From positions 372,001 to 436,000 of the forward strand of contig NZ_FTOH01000001.1 of NCBI RefSeq assembly GCF_900156675.1: a DNA stretch of 64,000 bases. The letters are read 5' to 3'. The notes under the pieces are model-generated. The model had not been told where the DNA came from. It searched no databases and saw only the letters and a program-made list of their open reading frames with translations. The DNA comes from Thalassolituus maritimus (GTDB taxonomy: Bacteria; Pseudomonadota; Gammaproteobacteria; Pseudomonadales; Oceanobacteraceae). Below, in pieces: positions 52,626 to 61,793 of the stretch. The translations under genes and the position numbers were made by a program. Every line of letters starts with the position of its first letter. The stretch's first letter is position 1.

Positions 52626-54926
52626 TTAATCGACCTGAGTCAGAGGAATCATCCGAGCATCCCGTGCCTTACCGTAGGCTCGCATCCGCCACAAGCAGAG
52701 GGCAATGAAAGCTACGCATCCGGCAATCCAGCTCACCGCAGTTGCTGGGGTACTGCCAAGCTGGCCCAGTTGGTAAACGATGACGGCCGTTGTATATGCC
52801 AGACCCGTGCTCCAGCCCGTCACAAACAGCATCCAGCGCATGCCTGATTCGCGTGCCATCGCACCCAGGGTGGCTACGCATGGCGTATACAGCAGTACGA
52901 ACACCAGATATGAAAAGGCGGCCCACTGGCTGACAAACAGCACTTCCATGGTATTGAAGGTCGCATCCTGAACGCCTTGCTCTTCACCCTGATCTGCGCC
53001 GATAAGAGAAAGGCCCAGAGGGTCGAGCAGCGCGTCAGCAAGGCCCGCAAGATTATCAGGAATGGTAAGTACGGCTTCGGTCAGGCCGCCCATGAGGTCG
53101 TATTCGCCTGCTTCTTCTTCAGCCGGTGAATAGAGCGCATCCAGCGTACCGACGACGGCTTCCTTAGCGAAAATGCCTGTGATAATACCGACGGTTGCAG
53201 GCCAGTTATCTTCCTGTACACCGAGCGGCGTAAAGGCTGGTGTGACTGTGCGGGCGATGCTGGACAGTACTGATTTGTCACTGTCTTCATTACCGAAGCT
53301 ACCGTCAGTACCGAAAGAATTCAGGAAGCTGAGGATGACAACCACAGTGACGATCGTTTTACCCGCGCGCAGCGTAAAGGAGCGCAGGCGCTCCCAGGTT
53401 TTCAGCAGAACGCCCTTCACCGTTGGGATATGGTACGCCGGGAGCTCCATGACAAACGGCGTCAGCTCTGGTTTAAACAGGGTATTTTTCAGTGCAACAC
53501 CGGTCAGCATCGCCATCACAATTCCCAGAATATAGAGGCCGAAGACCATCAGGGCGCCATTGTCGCTGAAGAAGGCCGCAGCGAAGAGGGCGTAAACGCT
53601 CAGGCGGGCACCACAGGACATAAAGGGCGCCATCGCAATCGTCAGCAGGCGGTCTTTCTCGGTATCCATAGTGCGCGCAGCCATCACCGCCGGTACGTTG
53701 CAGCCGAAACCCACGATCAGAGGAACAAAGGATTTTCCGGGTAGGCCTACGCTGCGCATGAGCCGGTCCATAACAAAAGCGGCGCGCGCCATGTAACCGG
53801 AGTCTTCGATGACAGAAAGGAAGAGATAGAGCCCGGCAATCACGGGAATAAAGGTAGCTACTAGCTGGATACCACCGCCGAGGCCGTCGGCGATCAGGGT
53901 CGATAACCACTGCGGCGCGCCGATGCTGTCCATGATTTCGTGAGTACCATCAACGAACACAGTCGCAAAGGCGATATCAAAAAAGTCGATAAAGGCTCCG
54001 CCCACGTTAATAGCGAACAGGAACATCAGATACATCATGAAAAAGAAGAAGGGGATGCCAAGCCAGCGGTTGAGAACCCAGGTATCAATCTTTTCAGTGA
54101 TTGATCTACCCTGGCTACGTATCGTGAGGGCATCTCTGAGAAGTACTTCAATGCTTCTGTAACGGCAGTTGGCAATCAGCACGTCGATAGGCTGTCCGTG
54201 AGCTTCTTCGAGCTTAGCTCTGAGTTCGGAAGCCAGCTGTGCCGTTTTTTGGCGGATCTCGCTGTCGAGAGGCTGTAATGAATAGACATCACACTCAAGC
54301 GCTCGAAGCGCAGTCCAGAATGGGTTCGTCACGTGCCCTTGCAATTGCGCCTGAAGTTTATCAATGGCGACATCCAGATCTTTATCCGGTCGTACCATCG
54401 GAGTCGCGACCGTCGGATGCTCAAGCTTATGGGCGATGGTGCGGCAGAGCTCCGGAACCCCTACGTTGTCTGAGGCAACGATTGGCACAACAGGGACACC
54501 TAAGCGTTGCGACAGGACCTGACAGTCGACGTGAATACCTTCGCGCTCGGCAACGTCGATCATGTTCACTGCGCAAACCACTGGCACGCCCATGTCGAGC
54601 AATTGTGACGTCAGAAACAGATTGCGGTGCAGGTTACTGGCATCAAGAATATTGATAATAAGATCAGCTTCGCCGCTCAGAGCAAATTCCCGGGCAATTT
54701 TTTCATCCGTCGAGAGCTCTTCATCGTGGCTGTCGAGAGCGTAAGTGCCGGGCAGGTCGACGAGCATATGCTGGCCGTTGCGAAGGGTGAGTACACCTTC
54801 TTTTCGGTCGACGGTTACGCCGGGCCAGTTACCCACTTTCTGACGTGAGCCTGTCAGTGCGTTAAAAAGAGTGGTCTTACCGCAGTTCGGGTTGCCGATA
54901 ACACCGATGGTCGCGCGTTGAGTCAA
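52626..54926 (-). CDS. feoB: ferrous iron transporter FeoB
   Basis: Inner-membrane Fe(II) importer. 766 residues (E. coli 773). The N-terminal G domain has GNPNCGKTTLFNALTGSRQKVGNWPGVTVDRKEG (G1), then DLPGTYAL (G3), NMID (G4). A GDI-like helical domain follows, then two Gate regions with membrane helices (VPLIVGFGCNVPAVMAART near 410 and ATVGIITGIFAKEAVVGTL near 590). The start is TTG, overlapping the feoA stop by 4 bases. No feoC is seen downstream. Confidence 0.98.
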   Translation of the reverse strand: MTQRATIGVIGNPNCGKTTLFNALTGSRQKVGNWPGVTVDRKEGVLTLRNGQHMLVDLPGTYALDSHDEELSTDEKIAREFALSGEADLIINILDASNLHRNLFLTSQLLDMGVPVVCAVNMIDVAEREGIHVDCQVLSQRLGVPVVPIVASDNVGVPELCRTIAHKLEHPTVATPMVRPDKDLDVAIDKLQAQLQGHVTNPFWTALRALECDVYSLQPLDSEIRQKTAQLASELRAKLEEAHGQPIDVLIANCRYRSIEVLLRDALTIRSQGRSITEKIDTWVLNRWLGIPFFFFMMYLMFLFAINVGGAFIDFFDIAFATVFVDGTHEIMDSIGAPQWLSTLIADGLGGGIQLVATFIPVIAGLYLFLSVIEDSGYMARAAFVMDRLMRSVGLPGKSFVPLIVGFGCNVPAVMAARTMDTEKDRLLTIAMAPFMSCGARLSVYALFAAAFFSDNGALMVFGLYILGIVMAMLTGVALKNTLFKPELTPFVMELPAYHIPTVKGVLLKTWERLRSFTLRAGKTIVTVVVILSFLNSFGTDGSFGNEDSDKSVLSSIARTVTPAFTPLGVQEDNWPATVGIITGIFAKEAVVGTLDALYSPAEEEAGEYDLMGGLTEAVLTIPDNLAGLADALLDPLGLSLIGADQGEEQGVQDATFNTMEVLFVSQWAAFSYLVFVLLYTPCVATLGAMARESGMRWMLFVTGWSTGLAYTTAVIVYQLGQLGSTPATAVSWIAGCVAFIALCLWRMRAYGKARDARMIPLTQVD

Positions 54927-55159
54927 AGTAGATCTACCTCAATGATGGCTGCTTCTTGTTTCCGCAGGCTGACAGATGCACCACGTAACTGAATCTGAAT
55001 AGGATCGCCGAGTGGCGCCAGGCGCATAACCTGGACTTCGGCACCGGGCATGACACCCAGCGCGAGGAGTTTTCGCCGAAAATTGGTTTCAACGGCCGAG
55101 AAACCTGTGATCGTGGCTTTGGCGCCGACGCTTGCCTGATCCAGTGTGGTACGGGTCAT
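54923..55159 (-). CDS. feoA: ferrous iron transport protein FeoA
   Basis: 78 residues from the ATG at 55159; the frame remains open upstream, but that part is only promoter DNA containing the Fur box. SH3-like FeoA domain with LLALGVMPGAEVQVMRLAPLGDPIQIQLRGASVSLRK. FeoA is a small cytosolic partner that modulates FeoB. The gene leads the feoAB operon. Confidence 0.95.
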   Translation of the reverse strand: MTRTTLDQASVGAKATITGFSAVETNFRRKLLALGVMPGAEVQVMRLAPLGDPIQIQLRGASVSLRKQEAAIIEVDLL

Positions 55160-55186
55160 GAATTCTGATCTCGGGAAATGGTGCTT

Positions 55187-55205
55187 AATGATAATTCTTA
55201 TCATT
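55187..55205 (-). promoter_or_regulatory. Fur box upstream of feoA
   Basis: AATGATAA-TTC-TTATCATT, a perfect inverted repeat with 3-base spacer, 28 bp before the feoA start. A close match to the 19-bp Fur consensus, predicting iron repression of feoAB. Confidence 0.9.
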
Positions 55206-55415
55206 AGTGTAAGCAAGCCGGAGCCTGATGTCCTTAAAGCAGACAAGACTTTACAGAGCGGAATATAGAAATACTACTTCGCGAATATTTTAATATATTT
55301 GCCTTAAACCATTTATTCGGTAATATGGCGCACCCTATATATCAGCGGGCATATATCCAATATGTCTGCAAACGATAGAGCACCCCTATAATATCTTTTA
55401 ATCAGAGGTTACCGC

Positions 55416-55880
55416 GTGTCTGTATTTGATCAGGACATTGATAAAAAAATTCGTCAGCACCAACAGCAGATTGCTGAACTGGAGCAGTTGAAGAAAGATC
55501 AGGAAAAAAAGATCGAAGGACTGAAAGAGTTTGATGTAGCGATCAAGCGTTTGTGCAACCAGAACGCTCTGACTGAAGACGAGCTGTATGTTTCCCGCTC
55601 TGAGCAGATTGAAGCCTGGTTGGTGGGTATGGCAAAAAGCGAATCGCCATCGTCTATTTATAACAACCTGAAGCGTCACTTCGAGAAGACGCTGAATCGC
55701 GAAGCGAAGAAAGGCGACAAGAAAGCGTCTTCACTGCCTAAGCCTAAACTGGCTGTAGGTACATATCGCAATCCAGCGACTCAGGAAAAAGTCGAAAAGA
55801 TTAAGCGTAACCCTCGTCAGCTTGACCAGTGGATTGACGAGCACGGTATTCAGATTGTCCGCACCTGGAAAATCGACTGA
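55416..55880 (+). CDS. MvaT-like H-NS family nucleoid protein
   Basis: 154 residues, GTG start with AGAGG upstream. An N-terminal coiled coil (~5-45: KKIRQHQQQIAELEQLKKDQEKK) would oligomerise. A Lys-rich linker follows (~90-105). The C-terminal domain (~112-154) has the pattern Y-x-NP...W-x4-G...TWK (GTYRNPATQEKVEKI; LDQWIDEHG), resembling the AT-rich DNA-binding domain of Pseudomonas MvaT/MvaU. Likely a xenogeneic silencer. A TATAAT lies at 55387-55392, 29 bp before the start. Assignment rests on pattern only. Confidence 0.7.
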   Translation: MSVFDQDIDKKIRQHQQQIAELEQLKKDQEKKIEGLKEFDVAIKRLCNQNALTEDELYVSRSEQIEAWLVGMAKSESPSSIYNNLKRHFEKTLNREAKKGDKKASSLPKPKLAVGTYRNPATQEKVEKIKRNPRQLDQWIDEHGIQIVRTWKID

Positions 55881-55896
55881 GCACCGTCGTTAAATA

Positions 55897-55932
55897 AAAA
55901 AAGGGCACCTTATTCAAGGTGCCCTTTTTTAT
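55897..55932. terminator. bidirectional terminator between MvaT-like gene and rnb
   Basis: AAAAAAGGGCACCTT (55897-55911), loop ATTC, AAGGTGCCCTTTTTT (55916-55930): a perfect 15-bp stem with A- and T-tracts. Confidence 0.95.
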
Positions 55933-55939
55933 TGGCGTG

Positions 55940-55969
55940 TTATTGAGAGGCGCTTTATTGAGAGGCGCT
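55940..55969. repeat. 15-bp tandem direct repeat
   Basis: TTATTGAGAGGCGCT occurs twice head to tail (55940-55954, 55955-55969) just downstream of rnb. A short local duplication, no known role. Confidence 0.85.
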
Positions 55970-55981
55970 GTATTTATAGTC

Positions 55982-57910
55982 TTATGCTATCCGTAAACGC
56001 AGTGCACGTTTGCTGATATCAATTTCCTGCACTTCGACTTTCATTGCCTGGCCAAGAACAAAGCGCGCTTTGTCGTTGCTGTGAACAATGGTTTTGCTGT
56101 CGAACTTCCAGCCACCTTTGGTTTTGCGGCGGTCGATGACACCGTCGATACCAGAATCGTTCAGGCGTACTGTAATTGAGCTGCTGTTCATATGCACAAT
56201 GGTCGCGTCGTAGAGTGTGCCTTCTTCCTGACGGCTCAACCATTCAAGTTTCAGCCATTGCTCCGACAGGTTAGAAGCCATGCGTGCGCGATTCTGACGG
56301 TCCTGGATGTTAATGAGCTGTTCATCAGTAAACGCAGGCGGCGTATCATCATTCAGAAGTGCACGGACAGTACGGTGAATCAGCAGGTCATTGTACTTGC
56401 GCAGCGGTGAAGTGAAGGTGGTGTAGCAGCTGAAGCCGAGCCCCATGTGAGGGGAGCCTTCGCGGCCAAAAACACTGCGGTCCATCTGGCGGCTCAGAAT
56501 TGTACGCAGAGGCAGGTCAGTTTCTGCTGTGGTGGCTTGCTGCAGTAACTTAACGTAGCTTTCGAGTGTTGTGAGGTCTGGCTTTTGCTCGAGGCCCAGT
56601 TGTTCTTTTAACAAAGCAGCGGCTTCGCCGAGACGTTCTGTACGGATACCGCTCTGCTGAATAAACATACCGGCATTCTGGCTACGGAGCCACTCAGCAA
56701 CGCTGCGGTTACAGACCAGCATGCACTCCTCGACCAGCTTATGCGCAGCATTGCGCTCGATGCGTACAATTTCATCGACTTTACCCTGCTCGTTGAGCAC
56801 AAGCTTGTAGTCAGGGCGGTCTTCCATCACCAGACAATTAGCCTGGCGCCACTGGTTCAGTGCGCGGGCGCAATCTGCGAGATGCAGCACCGGACCGTGC
56901 AGTTCGGCTGGAATGTCATCACAGCCGCTGTCGATCAGCTGAGCAACCTGAGAGTAAGTAAGTTTGGCTTTGCTCTCGATGATCGCGCTATGAAGCTTGG
57001 TTTCTTTTACTCCCGCGTCAGCATCGAGGCGAAGCTCTGCAACCATCGCCAGACGTTTTTCTCCGGCCTGCAGTGAGCTGAAGTTTTCAGACAGCTCGGT
57101 TGGAAGCATAGGCACGACGCTGTCAGCAAAATATGCTGATGTCGCGCGCGCCGCTGCTGCGTCTTCCAGAGGCGAACCGGCCTGAATCAGCGCATCAGGG
57201 TCGGCAATCGCCACCCATAATGTCCAGCCATCGCTGTGAGCTTCTGCGAACAGAGCATCATCGATATCGCGTGTACCCGCGGAATCGATCGTGACGAAAG
57301 GCAGGTGAGTGAGATCGGTGCGTTCAGCGGCCTGAGTTTCAATCTGGCTGGCATCAATCTCATTGACGGCCTTCACTACTTCTTCACTGAATTCGTTATC
57401 GAGACCAAAGCGAGCCTGCATAAAGAGACGTTCGATATTAGGCGTTGTCTCTTTCCCTATGATCGTATCGATGCGTGCCTGGGCTTTTCCCTTAGGGAAG
57501 GGATGGCGGGTCAGTGTCGCTGAAACGAAGTCACCGTCTTCAGCGTTCAGTCGATCCTGTGGGGGAACGAAGATCCAGCGGTTCAGTTTGTCGTGGTCCG
57601 GGTCAATAAAGTGACCTTTGCCGCGGACAATATAGCGACCACAAAAGGTCTTCAGTTCGGACTCGAGCAGCTTTTCAATGATCGCCTGCTCTTTATCATC
57701 GCCAGCCGGTTCGACCCGGAAGTCGATGGTATCGCCCGGTAAGACTTTTTCCATTTCGTCGGGGGAAAGGAAATAGCTCTTCCCTTCATCGGTGCCGACA
57801 AAGCCGAACCGACCGTGGCTTCCACGCACCAGGCCTTTATAGCGAGGGGTGTTATCGTGGATTTCCTGCTTCAGTTGTTTCAGCTGCGTAAGTGCGTTCT
57901 TATCAAGCAT
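55982..57910 (-). CDS. rnb: exoribonuclease II
   Basis: 3'-5' hydrolytic exoribonuclease degrading single-stranded RNA. 642 residues from the ATG at 57910 (E. coli 644); a TTG seven codons earlier is less likely. N-terminal cold-shock-like domains (GLVRGSHGRFGFVGTDEGKSYF), the RNB catalytic domain with VTIDSAGTRDIDDALF (acidic metal ligands, ~210-225), SYAFDSVVPMLPTELS-type segment, GLGFSCYTTFTSPLRKYNDLLIHR, and a C-terminal S1-like domain. The length and lack of long basic tails favour RNase II over RNase R. Confidence 0.93.
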   Translation of the reverse strand: MLDKNALTQLKQLKQEIHDNTPRYKGLVRGSHGRFGFVGTDEGKSYFLSPDEMEKVLPGDTIDFRVEPAGDDKEQAIIEKLLESELKTFCGRYIVRGKGHFIDPDHDKLNRWIFVPPQDRLNAEDGDFVSATLTRHPFPKGKAQARIDTIIGKETTPNIERLFMQARFGLDNEFSEEVVKAVNEIDASQIETQAAERTDLTHLPFVTIDSAGTRDIDDALFAEAHSDGWTLWVAIADPDALIQAGSPLEDAAAARATSAYFADSVVPMLPTELSENFSSLQAGEKRLAMVAELRLDADAGVKETKLHSAIIESKAKLTYSQVAQLIDSGCDDIPAELHGPVLHLADCARALNQWRQANCLVMEDRPDYKLVLNEQGKVDEIVRIERNAAHKLVEECMLVCNRSVAEWLRSQNAGMFIQQSGIRTERLGEAAALLKEQLGLEQKPDLTTLESYVKLLQQATTAETDLPLRTILSRQMDRSVFGREGSPHMGLGFSCYTTFTSPLRKYNDLLIHRTVRALLNDDTPPAFTDEQLINIQDRQNRARMASNLSEQWLKLEWLSRQEEGTLYDATIVHMNSSSITVRLNDSGIDGVIDRRKTKGGWKFDSKTIVHSNDKARFVLGQAMKVEVQEIDISKRALRLRIA

Positions 57911-58007
57911 CCGGAGGGACTCTGGTCTCAAAAAGCGGCAAGTTTACTGGAATTGTGTCCGGGCTTCGAGTACTCGTCGCCTTCTGACCCGGATCTCAGA
58001 GTTTCAC

Positions 58008-58652
58008 TTATGCACGATAGAGTGTGACGCGGCGGAATTCGTCTAATTCATCCAGATCAGGAACGGTAAATGAGTCGAAGGCCGAAACAGAGCGGTAGGG
58101 TGGAAAGTCGAAGTTTCTGATCCGGGAATCGGCGACCAACACGGACGGTGCCTTTTCTCTGAAGACATCCAGAAACGCCAGATTTGCGCGATCATAAAGT
58201 ACATCAGCAGCGATCAGCAGATCAGCATCTTCTTCCAACGTGAAAATGTCGTCATGCAGTTCAATCGCTACCTGATTGAGTTCTGCGTTAATCGCGCAGG
58301 ATTCTAGGGCGTCCGGGTCAATGTCGCAGGCGAGAACCCGTTCAGCACCGACCATGGCGCAGGCAATGGCAACCACGCCCGAACCTGCGCCAAAATCGAT
58401 GACGGTTTTATTTCGCACCCACTCTGGGTTATCGAGAATGGCCCGGGCGAGAACCTGGCCACTGGCCCAGCAGAAAGCCCAGTAGGCTGGGTAAGCCTGA
58501 ATCTGTAAAATTTCTTCCTGAGTAAAGGCTCGTCTCATGGATTCGGGTTCAACCAACCACAGGGATATCTCCGGGCATTGGGGTAACTGTTGGGTAGTGA
58601 CCTGTGCCTCTGGATGCATTTTCTGGATAAGTTTGTTGAGCAGATCACTCAT
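58008..58652 (-). CDS. METTL20-like class I methyltransferase (copy 1)
   Basis: 214 residues. An N-terminal substrate-recognition part with YPAYWAFCWASGQVLARAILD leads into the SAM-binding VIDFGAGSGVVAIACAMVGA (~85-104), DIDPDALESCAINAELN, and AADVLYD. This pattern is that of ETF-beta lysine methyltransferase (METTL20) and relatives. Target unknown. Starts inside the end of the metallo-hydrolase gene (8-base overlap), so the two are coupled. A paralogue lies at 62839-63522. Confidence 0.88.
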   Translation of the reverse strand: MSDLLNKLIQKMHPEAQVTTQQLPQCPEISLWLVEPESMRRAFTQEEILQIQAYPAYWAFCWASGQVLARAILDNPEWVRNKTVIDFGAGSGVVAIACAMVGAERVLACDIDPDALESCAINAELNQVAIELHDDIFTLEEDADLLIAADVLYDRANLAFLDVFREKAPSVLVADSRIRNFDFPPYRSVSAFDSFTVPDLDELDEFRRVTLYRA

Positions 58653-59406
58653 GGCCAGATAGCTCCGGGCGCAGGTTGATCGTTTGCCCGGGGCAGGCTA
58701 TCTGATACCCGGCTTTGCTCAATTCGGCCCCAGCAGATTCATCAGCGTAATGGTATAGCGTCAGGCGTTGGCAGATATCCGGGCGGTATTCCCGGGCGAG
58801 ATCAGTAAGCCCGGTATGAGAGGGGTTGGGATCAACACCACAGTCGTGGAACAGCTTTTCTTCAGTGCTGACCACGTGATGAAGTAGTTCCGGAATAGGG
58901 CGGGTATCGCCGCTGTAGAAAAAGACGCCGGGCAACTGCAGTGCAAAGCTGGAACCGGGACCGTGATGGCGTGTCGGATAAATACGGAAGTCTTCCTCGC
59001 CATAGCGGAAAGCATCAGAGACCGGACGTAACTGAAATGACTGCCAGAAGTCGTGGTCTCCTTCGGCCATCTGCCCCGGGTAAGTGGCCAGTCGCTGATG
59101 CAGCAGAGTAATCAGTGATACTGGAACAAACAGTGGAATGGGGGGCGCATTCCTGAGGCGCGCCCGTACCGTGAGAATCTCAAGATCAGCAATATGGTCG
59201 AGGTGGCAATGCGTCAGAAATATTGCTGATGGTAACTGCCCGCTATAGTGTTCGGCATAGGTATTCAGAGTGCCGGGGCCGCAGTCAATTAACAGCAGTG
59301 GACTGCCGTTTTTTTCCAGTACGGCAGCCGATGAGCCCACCGACAGGTTGCCACCGCTGCCTGTACCGGTGAAGAATAGTGAATATGATACGGAGTTCCG
59401 GGTCAT
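58645..59406 (-). CDS. metallo-beta-lactamase-fold hydrolase
   Basis: 253 residues from the ATG at 59406; the open frame runs 81 codons further but is antisense to msrA and not family-like. MBL fold with the zinc-binding [14 protein letters not shown] (HxHxDH) near residue 65. Distal ligands are in TRHHGPGSS and [14 protein letters not shown]. Resembles RNase Z/arylsulfatase-like MBL proteins. Substrate unknown. Shares a 34-bp divergent promoter region with msrA. Confidence 0.85.
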   Translation of the reverse strand: MTRNSVSYSLFFTGTGSGGNLSVGSSAAVLEKNGSPLLLIDCGPGTLNTYAEHYSGQLPSAIFLTHCHLDHIADLEILTVRARLRNAPPIPLFVPVSLITLLHQRLATYPGQMAEGDHDFWQSFQLRPVSDAFRYGEEDFRIYPTRHHGPGSSFALQLPGVFFYSGDTRPIPELLHHVVSTEEKLFHDCGVDPNPSHTGLTDLAREYRPDICQRLTLYHYADESAGAELSKAGYQIACPGQTINLRPELSGHE

Positions 59407-59440
59407 GATACTCAGCCAGTTTTTCAGGAGGTTATCGCTG

Positions 59441-60076
59441 ATGTGGCGTCCGAAGTTAATGCAGATACCAACAGCTCTGGAGGCCTTGCCGGGGCGGAAA
59501 GAAGCCATACCCGTCGAGCCTGAACATTTTGTTAATGGTCGTAATATTACCGGGCCTTGTCCACCGGGCCTGAAAGAAATTATCGTCGGAATGGGCTGTT
59601 TCTGGGGCGCTGAGCGACTTTTCTGGCAGTTGCCGGGAGTGGAAGTCACCTCTGTTGGTTATGGCGGAGGTCATACCCGCAACCCGACGTATGACGAAGT
59701 GTGCTCTGGCCATACAGGGCATACCGAGCTGGTAAGAATCTGGTTTGATCCGGCGGTAATAACTCTGGAAGCCATTCTTAAAGTCTTCTGGGAAAATCAC
59801 GATCCTACCCAGGGCATGAGACAGGGTAATGATATAGGTACGCAGTACCGCTCAGCACTTTACACAGACAGTGATGATGATCTTGAAATTGCGAAAGCAA
59901 GCCGTGATAAGTACCAGCAATCACTGAGCGCTGCGAGCTACCCTGAGATCACGACTGAGCTGCGCTCGAACGTACGCTATTTTCTCGCAGAAACGTATCA
60001 TCAGCAGTATCTGGCGAAGAATCCGAACGGCTATTGCGGCTTAGCGGGCTGTTCTGTCGGTTTTCCAGAGGCGTGA
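59441..60076 (+). CDS. msrA: peptide methionine-S-sulfoxide reductase
   Basis: Reduces methionine-S-sulfoxide in proteins and free Met, using cysteine chemistry. 211 residues (E. coli 212) from the ATG at 59441, preceded by AGGAGG. Catalytic Cys53 in [18 protein letters not shown]. Then [49 protein letters not shown] and the recycling cysteines in [13 protein letters not shown]. The upstream open frame back to 59270 is antisense to the MBL gene and is rejected. Confidence 0.97.
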   Translation: MWRPKLMQIPTALEALPGRKEAIPVEPEHFVNGRNITGPCPPGLKEIIVGMGCFWGAERLFWQLPGVEVTSVGYGGGHTRNPTYDEVCSGHTGHTELVRIWFDPAVITLEAILKVFWENHDPTQGMRQGNDIGTQYRSALYTDSDDDLEIAKASRDKYQQSLSAASYPEITTELRSNVRYFLAETYHQQYLAKNPNGYCGLAGCSVGFPEA

Positions 60077-60086
60077 ATATCAGCGC

Positions 60087-60935
60087 ATGAACTCAGCCGG
60101 AGAAGCTTCACTGCAATGGTTTGATGCTCACTGCCATTTCGACTTCGAGGTGTATGAAGGCCGCCGGGAAGGCGACTGGGCGCAGGCGAATGCTGCAGGC
60201 GTTGCGGGGGTCATGATTCCCGGCGTCAGTCGCGCTCTGACAGAAGCTTTGATGAAAAGACCGTCGCAAGGCTGGAATCACCATTGTCTCGCAGGTCTGC
60301 ACCCATACTGGTGTCATGAACACCACTCCTCTGATCTCGACGTTCTTGAGCAGGCGCTAAAGCAATTGAAGTCAGCAGCGGTTGGTGAGGCAGGGCTGGA
60401 TGTTCATCTAGCCAAGTCAGGTCAGGTGTCTGTGGAAACTCAATGGCAATGGCTGCAACCGCAAGTCGAGCTGGCGGAACACTTGCGGTTGCCACTGGTA
60501 TTGCATGTCCGGGGAATGCACGACGAGCTATGGTCATTTCTGCGTCGCCGGAGCTTCTCGTTCGGCGGCCTGGTGCATGCGTTTTCTGGTAGTGAGCAGC
60601 AAGGACACCGTTGGCATGAGCTGGGCTTCGCTCTCGGAGTGGGAGGGGCCATGACGCACCCTCGTGCGCAGCGCCTGAGACGCACGCTTAAGGCCTTGCC
60701 CTCTGAGGCTCTGCTACTTGAGACTGATTCGCCAGATATGCTTCCTGCGTTTCTGGATGGTCCGGTCAATGTTCCGGCGATGATTCCGCTTTACGGGGCC
60801 ATCTTAGCGAGGCTGCGCAACATGGACTCCTTGTCTGAAATTGCCCAGATTCAGCAGCAGAATCTGTACCGGATTTTTCCTGTGCTTGCGGCAAATTCGT
60901 CTGAAAACTCTTCTTTTAATAGTCTTAAGGACTGA
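60087..60935 (+). CDS. TatD family metal-dependent hydrolase
   Basis: 282 residues, TIM-barrel amidohydrolase of the TatD/YcfH/YjjV group, typically 3'-5' DNases or deacylases. Metal ligands: FDAHCHFDF (HxH, ~12-18), AVGEAGLD (Glu), LVLHVRG, GLVHAFSGS and LLETDSPDM (Asp). An extension of ~25 residues rich in Ser/Asn closes the protein. Follows msrA by 10 bp. Confidence 0.92.
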   Translation: MNSAGEASLQWFDAHCHFDFEVYEGRREGDWAQANAAGVAGVMIPGVSRALTEALMKRPSQGWNHHCLAGLHPYWCHEHHSSDLDVLEQALKQLKSAAVGEAGLDVHLAKSGQVSVETQWQWLQPQVELAEHLRLPLVLHVRGMHDELWSFLRRRSFSFGGLVHAFSGSEQQGHRWHELGFALGVGGAMTHPRAQRLRRTLKALPSEALLLETDSPDMLPAFLDGPVNVPAMIPLYGAILARLRNMDSLSEIAQIQQQNLYRIFPVLAANSSENSSFNSLKD

Positions 60936-61098
60936 CAATCCGACCGAATGAAAGGGGCTGAAAAGATCCCTTGCTGGGCATGTTGCAGAGGCGTAGCTTG
61001 GTTCGCCCGGTCTCTGAAAGACGCCCGGATTAGTCCCCGGACCAGACTTAAGCAAAGAGGCCTTAACCAACGCCGCGAACCCGTCAGGGAGGGTTGTT

Positions 61099-61707
61099 AT
61101 GTTCTCCAATCACATGTTCGGTCTGTTGTACGATGCGCGCCGCGAGTGGCGCGAAATCAGCCGTGAACCCGAAGAAACCATTACTCAGGTCTACGTTAAA
61201 CACGCGCTACTGCTAGCAATGATCCCGCCTTTTGCTCTGTTCACAGGAACGACCCAGATGGGCTGGAGCTTCGCAGGGCAGGATCTGGTATTCCTCAGTA
61301 TCGGCAGTGCTGCAGCGATTGCAGTGGCATTCTATATCAGCCTCTTGCTGGGGCTGGCACTCATGTCATTTATTATCCACTCTCTTGAGCATGCCTTTGG
61401 CACAACCACCAGCTACGAGCGATGCCTGCTACTGACGGTTTATACCGCAACGCCGATGTTTCTTGCCGGCGCGGCTGGATTCTTTCCTGTGTTCTGGTTC
61501 GACGCCATCGTTGTCGGTATTGCCGCAATGTATAGCCTCCATCTGCTGTTTACCGGTGTTCCTGTGTTCATGGACATCCCCGAAAGTAAGGGCGCTATGT
61601 TCTCTTTCATGGTTATGACGGCAGGCATGTGTATGTTGGTTGGAGGTATGGCGATCACTGTCATCCTGTGGGGGCTGGGAATGAGCCCTCAGTATATTCT
61701 GAGCTGA
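61099..61707 (+). CDS. Yip1 domain membrane protein
   Basis: 202 residues, about five membrane helices in a Yip1 domain (WREISREPEETITQVYVKHALLLAMIPP at the start; YERCLLLTVYTATPMFLAGA mid-way). Function in bacteria unknown. The leader contains AACCC...GGGTT (from ~61078), which can fold over the AGGGAGG ribosome site just before the ATG and could modulate translation; that is speculative. Confidence 0.88.
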   Translation: MFSNHMFGLLYDARREWREISREPEETITQVYVKHALLLAMIPPFALFTGTTQMGWSFAGQDLVFLSIGSAAAIAVAFYISLLLGLALMSFIIHSLEHAFGTTTSYERCLLLTVYTATPMFLAGAAGFFPVFWFDAIVVGIAAMYSLHLLFTGVPVFMDIPESKGAMFSFMVMTAGMCMLVGGMAITVILWGLGMSPQYILS

Positions 61708-61793
61708 GTTCCTGCCGCTGACTTATCCGTTTATCGCTTTCGTCTGAAAGCGGTTACACTGCCTGCTGATGTTTTGATTAGTGGCAGTGTGAC

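Noticed and set aside
59270-59440. N-terminal extension of msrA, and matching extension of the metallo-hydrolase to 59649
   Set aside because: Each extension is antisense to the other gene; both families start at the inner ATGs, which have ribosome sites.
60948-61166. 72-codon ORF between tatD and the Yip1 gene; considered also as tRNA or riboswitch
   Set aside because: Arg/Cys-rich shadow overlapping the Yip1 start; the DNA does not fold as a cloverleaf and lacks the conserved bases of c-di-GMP riboswitches.
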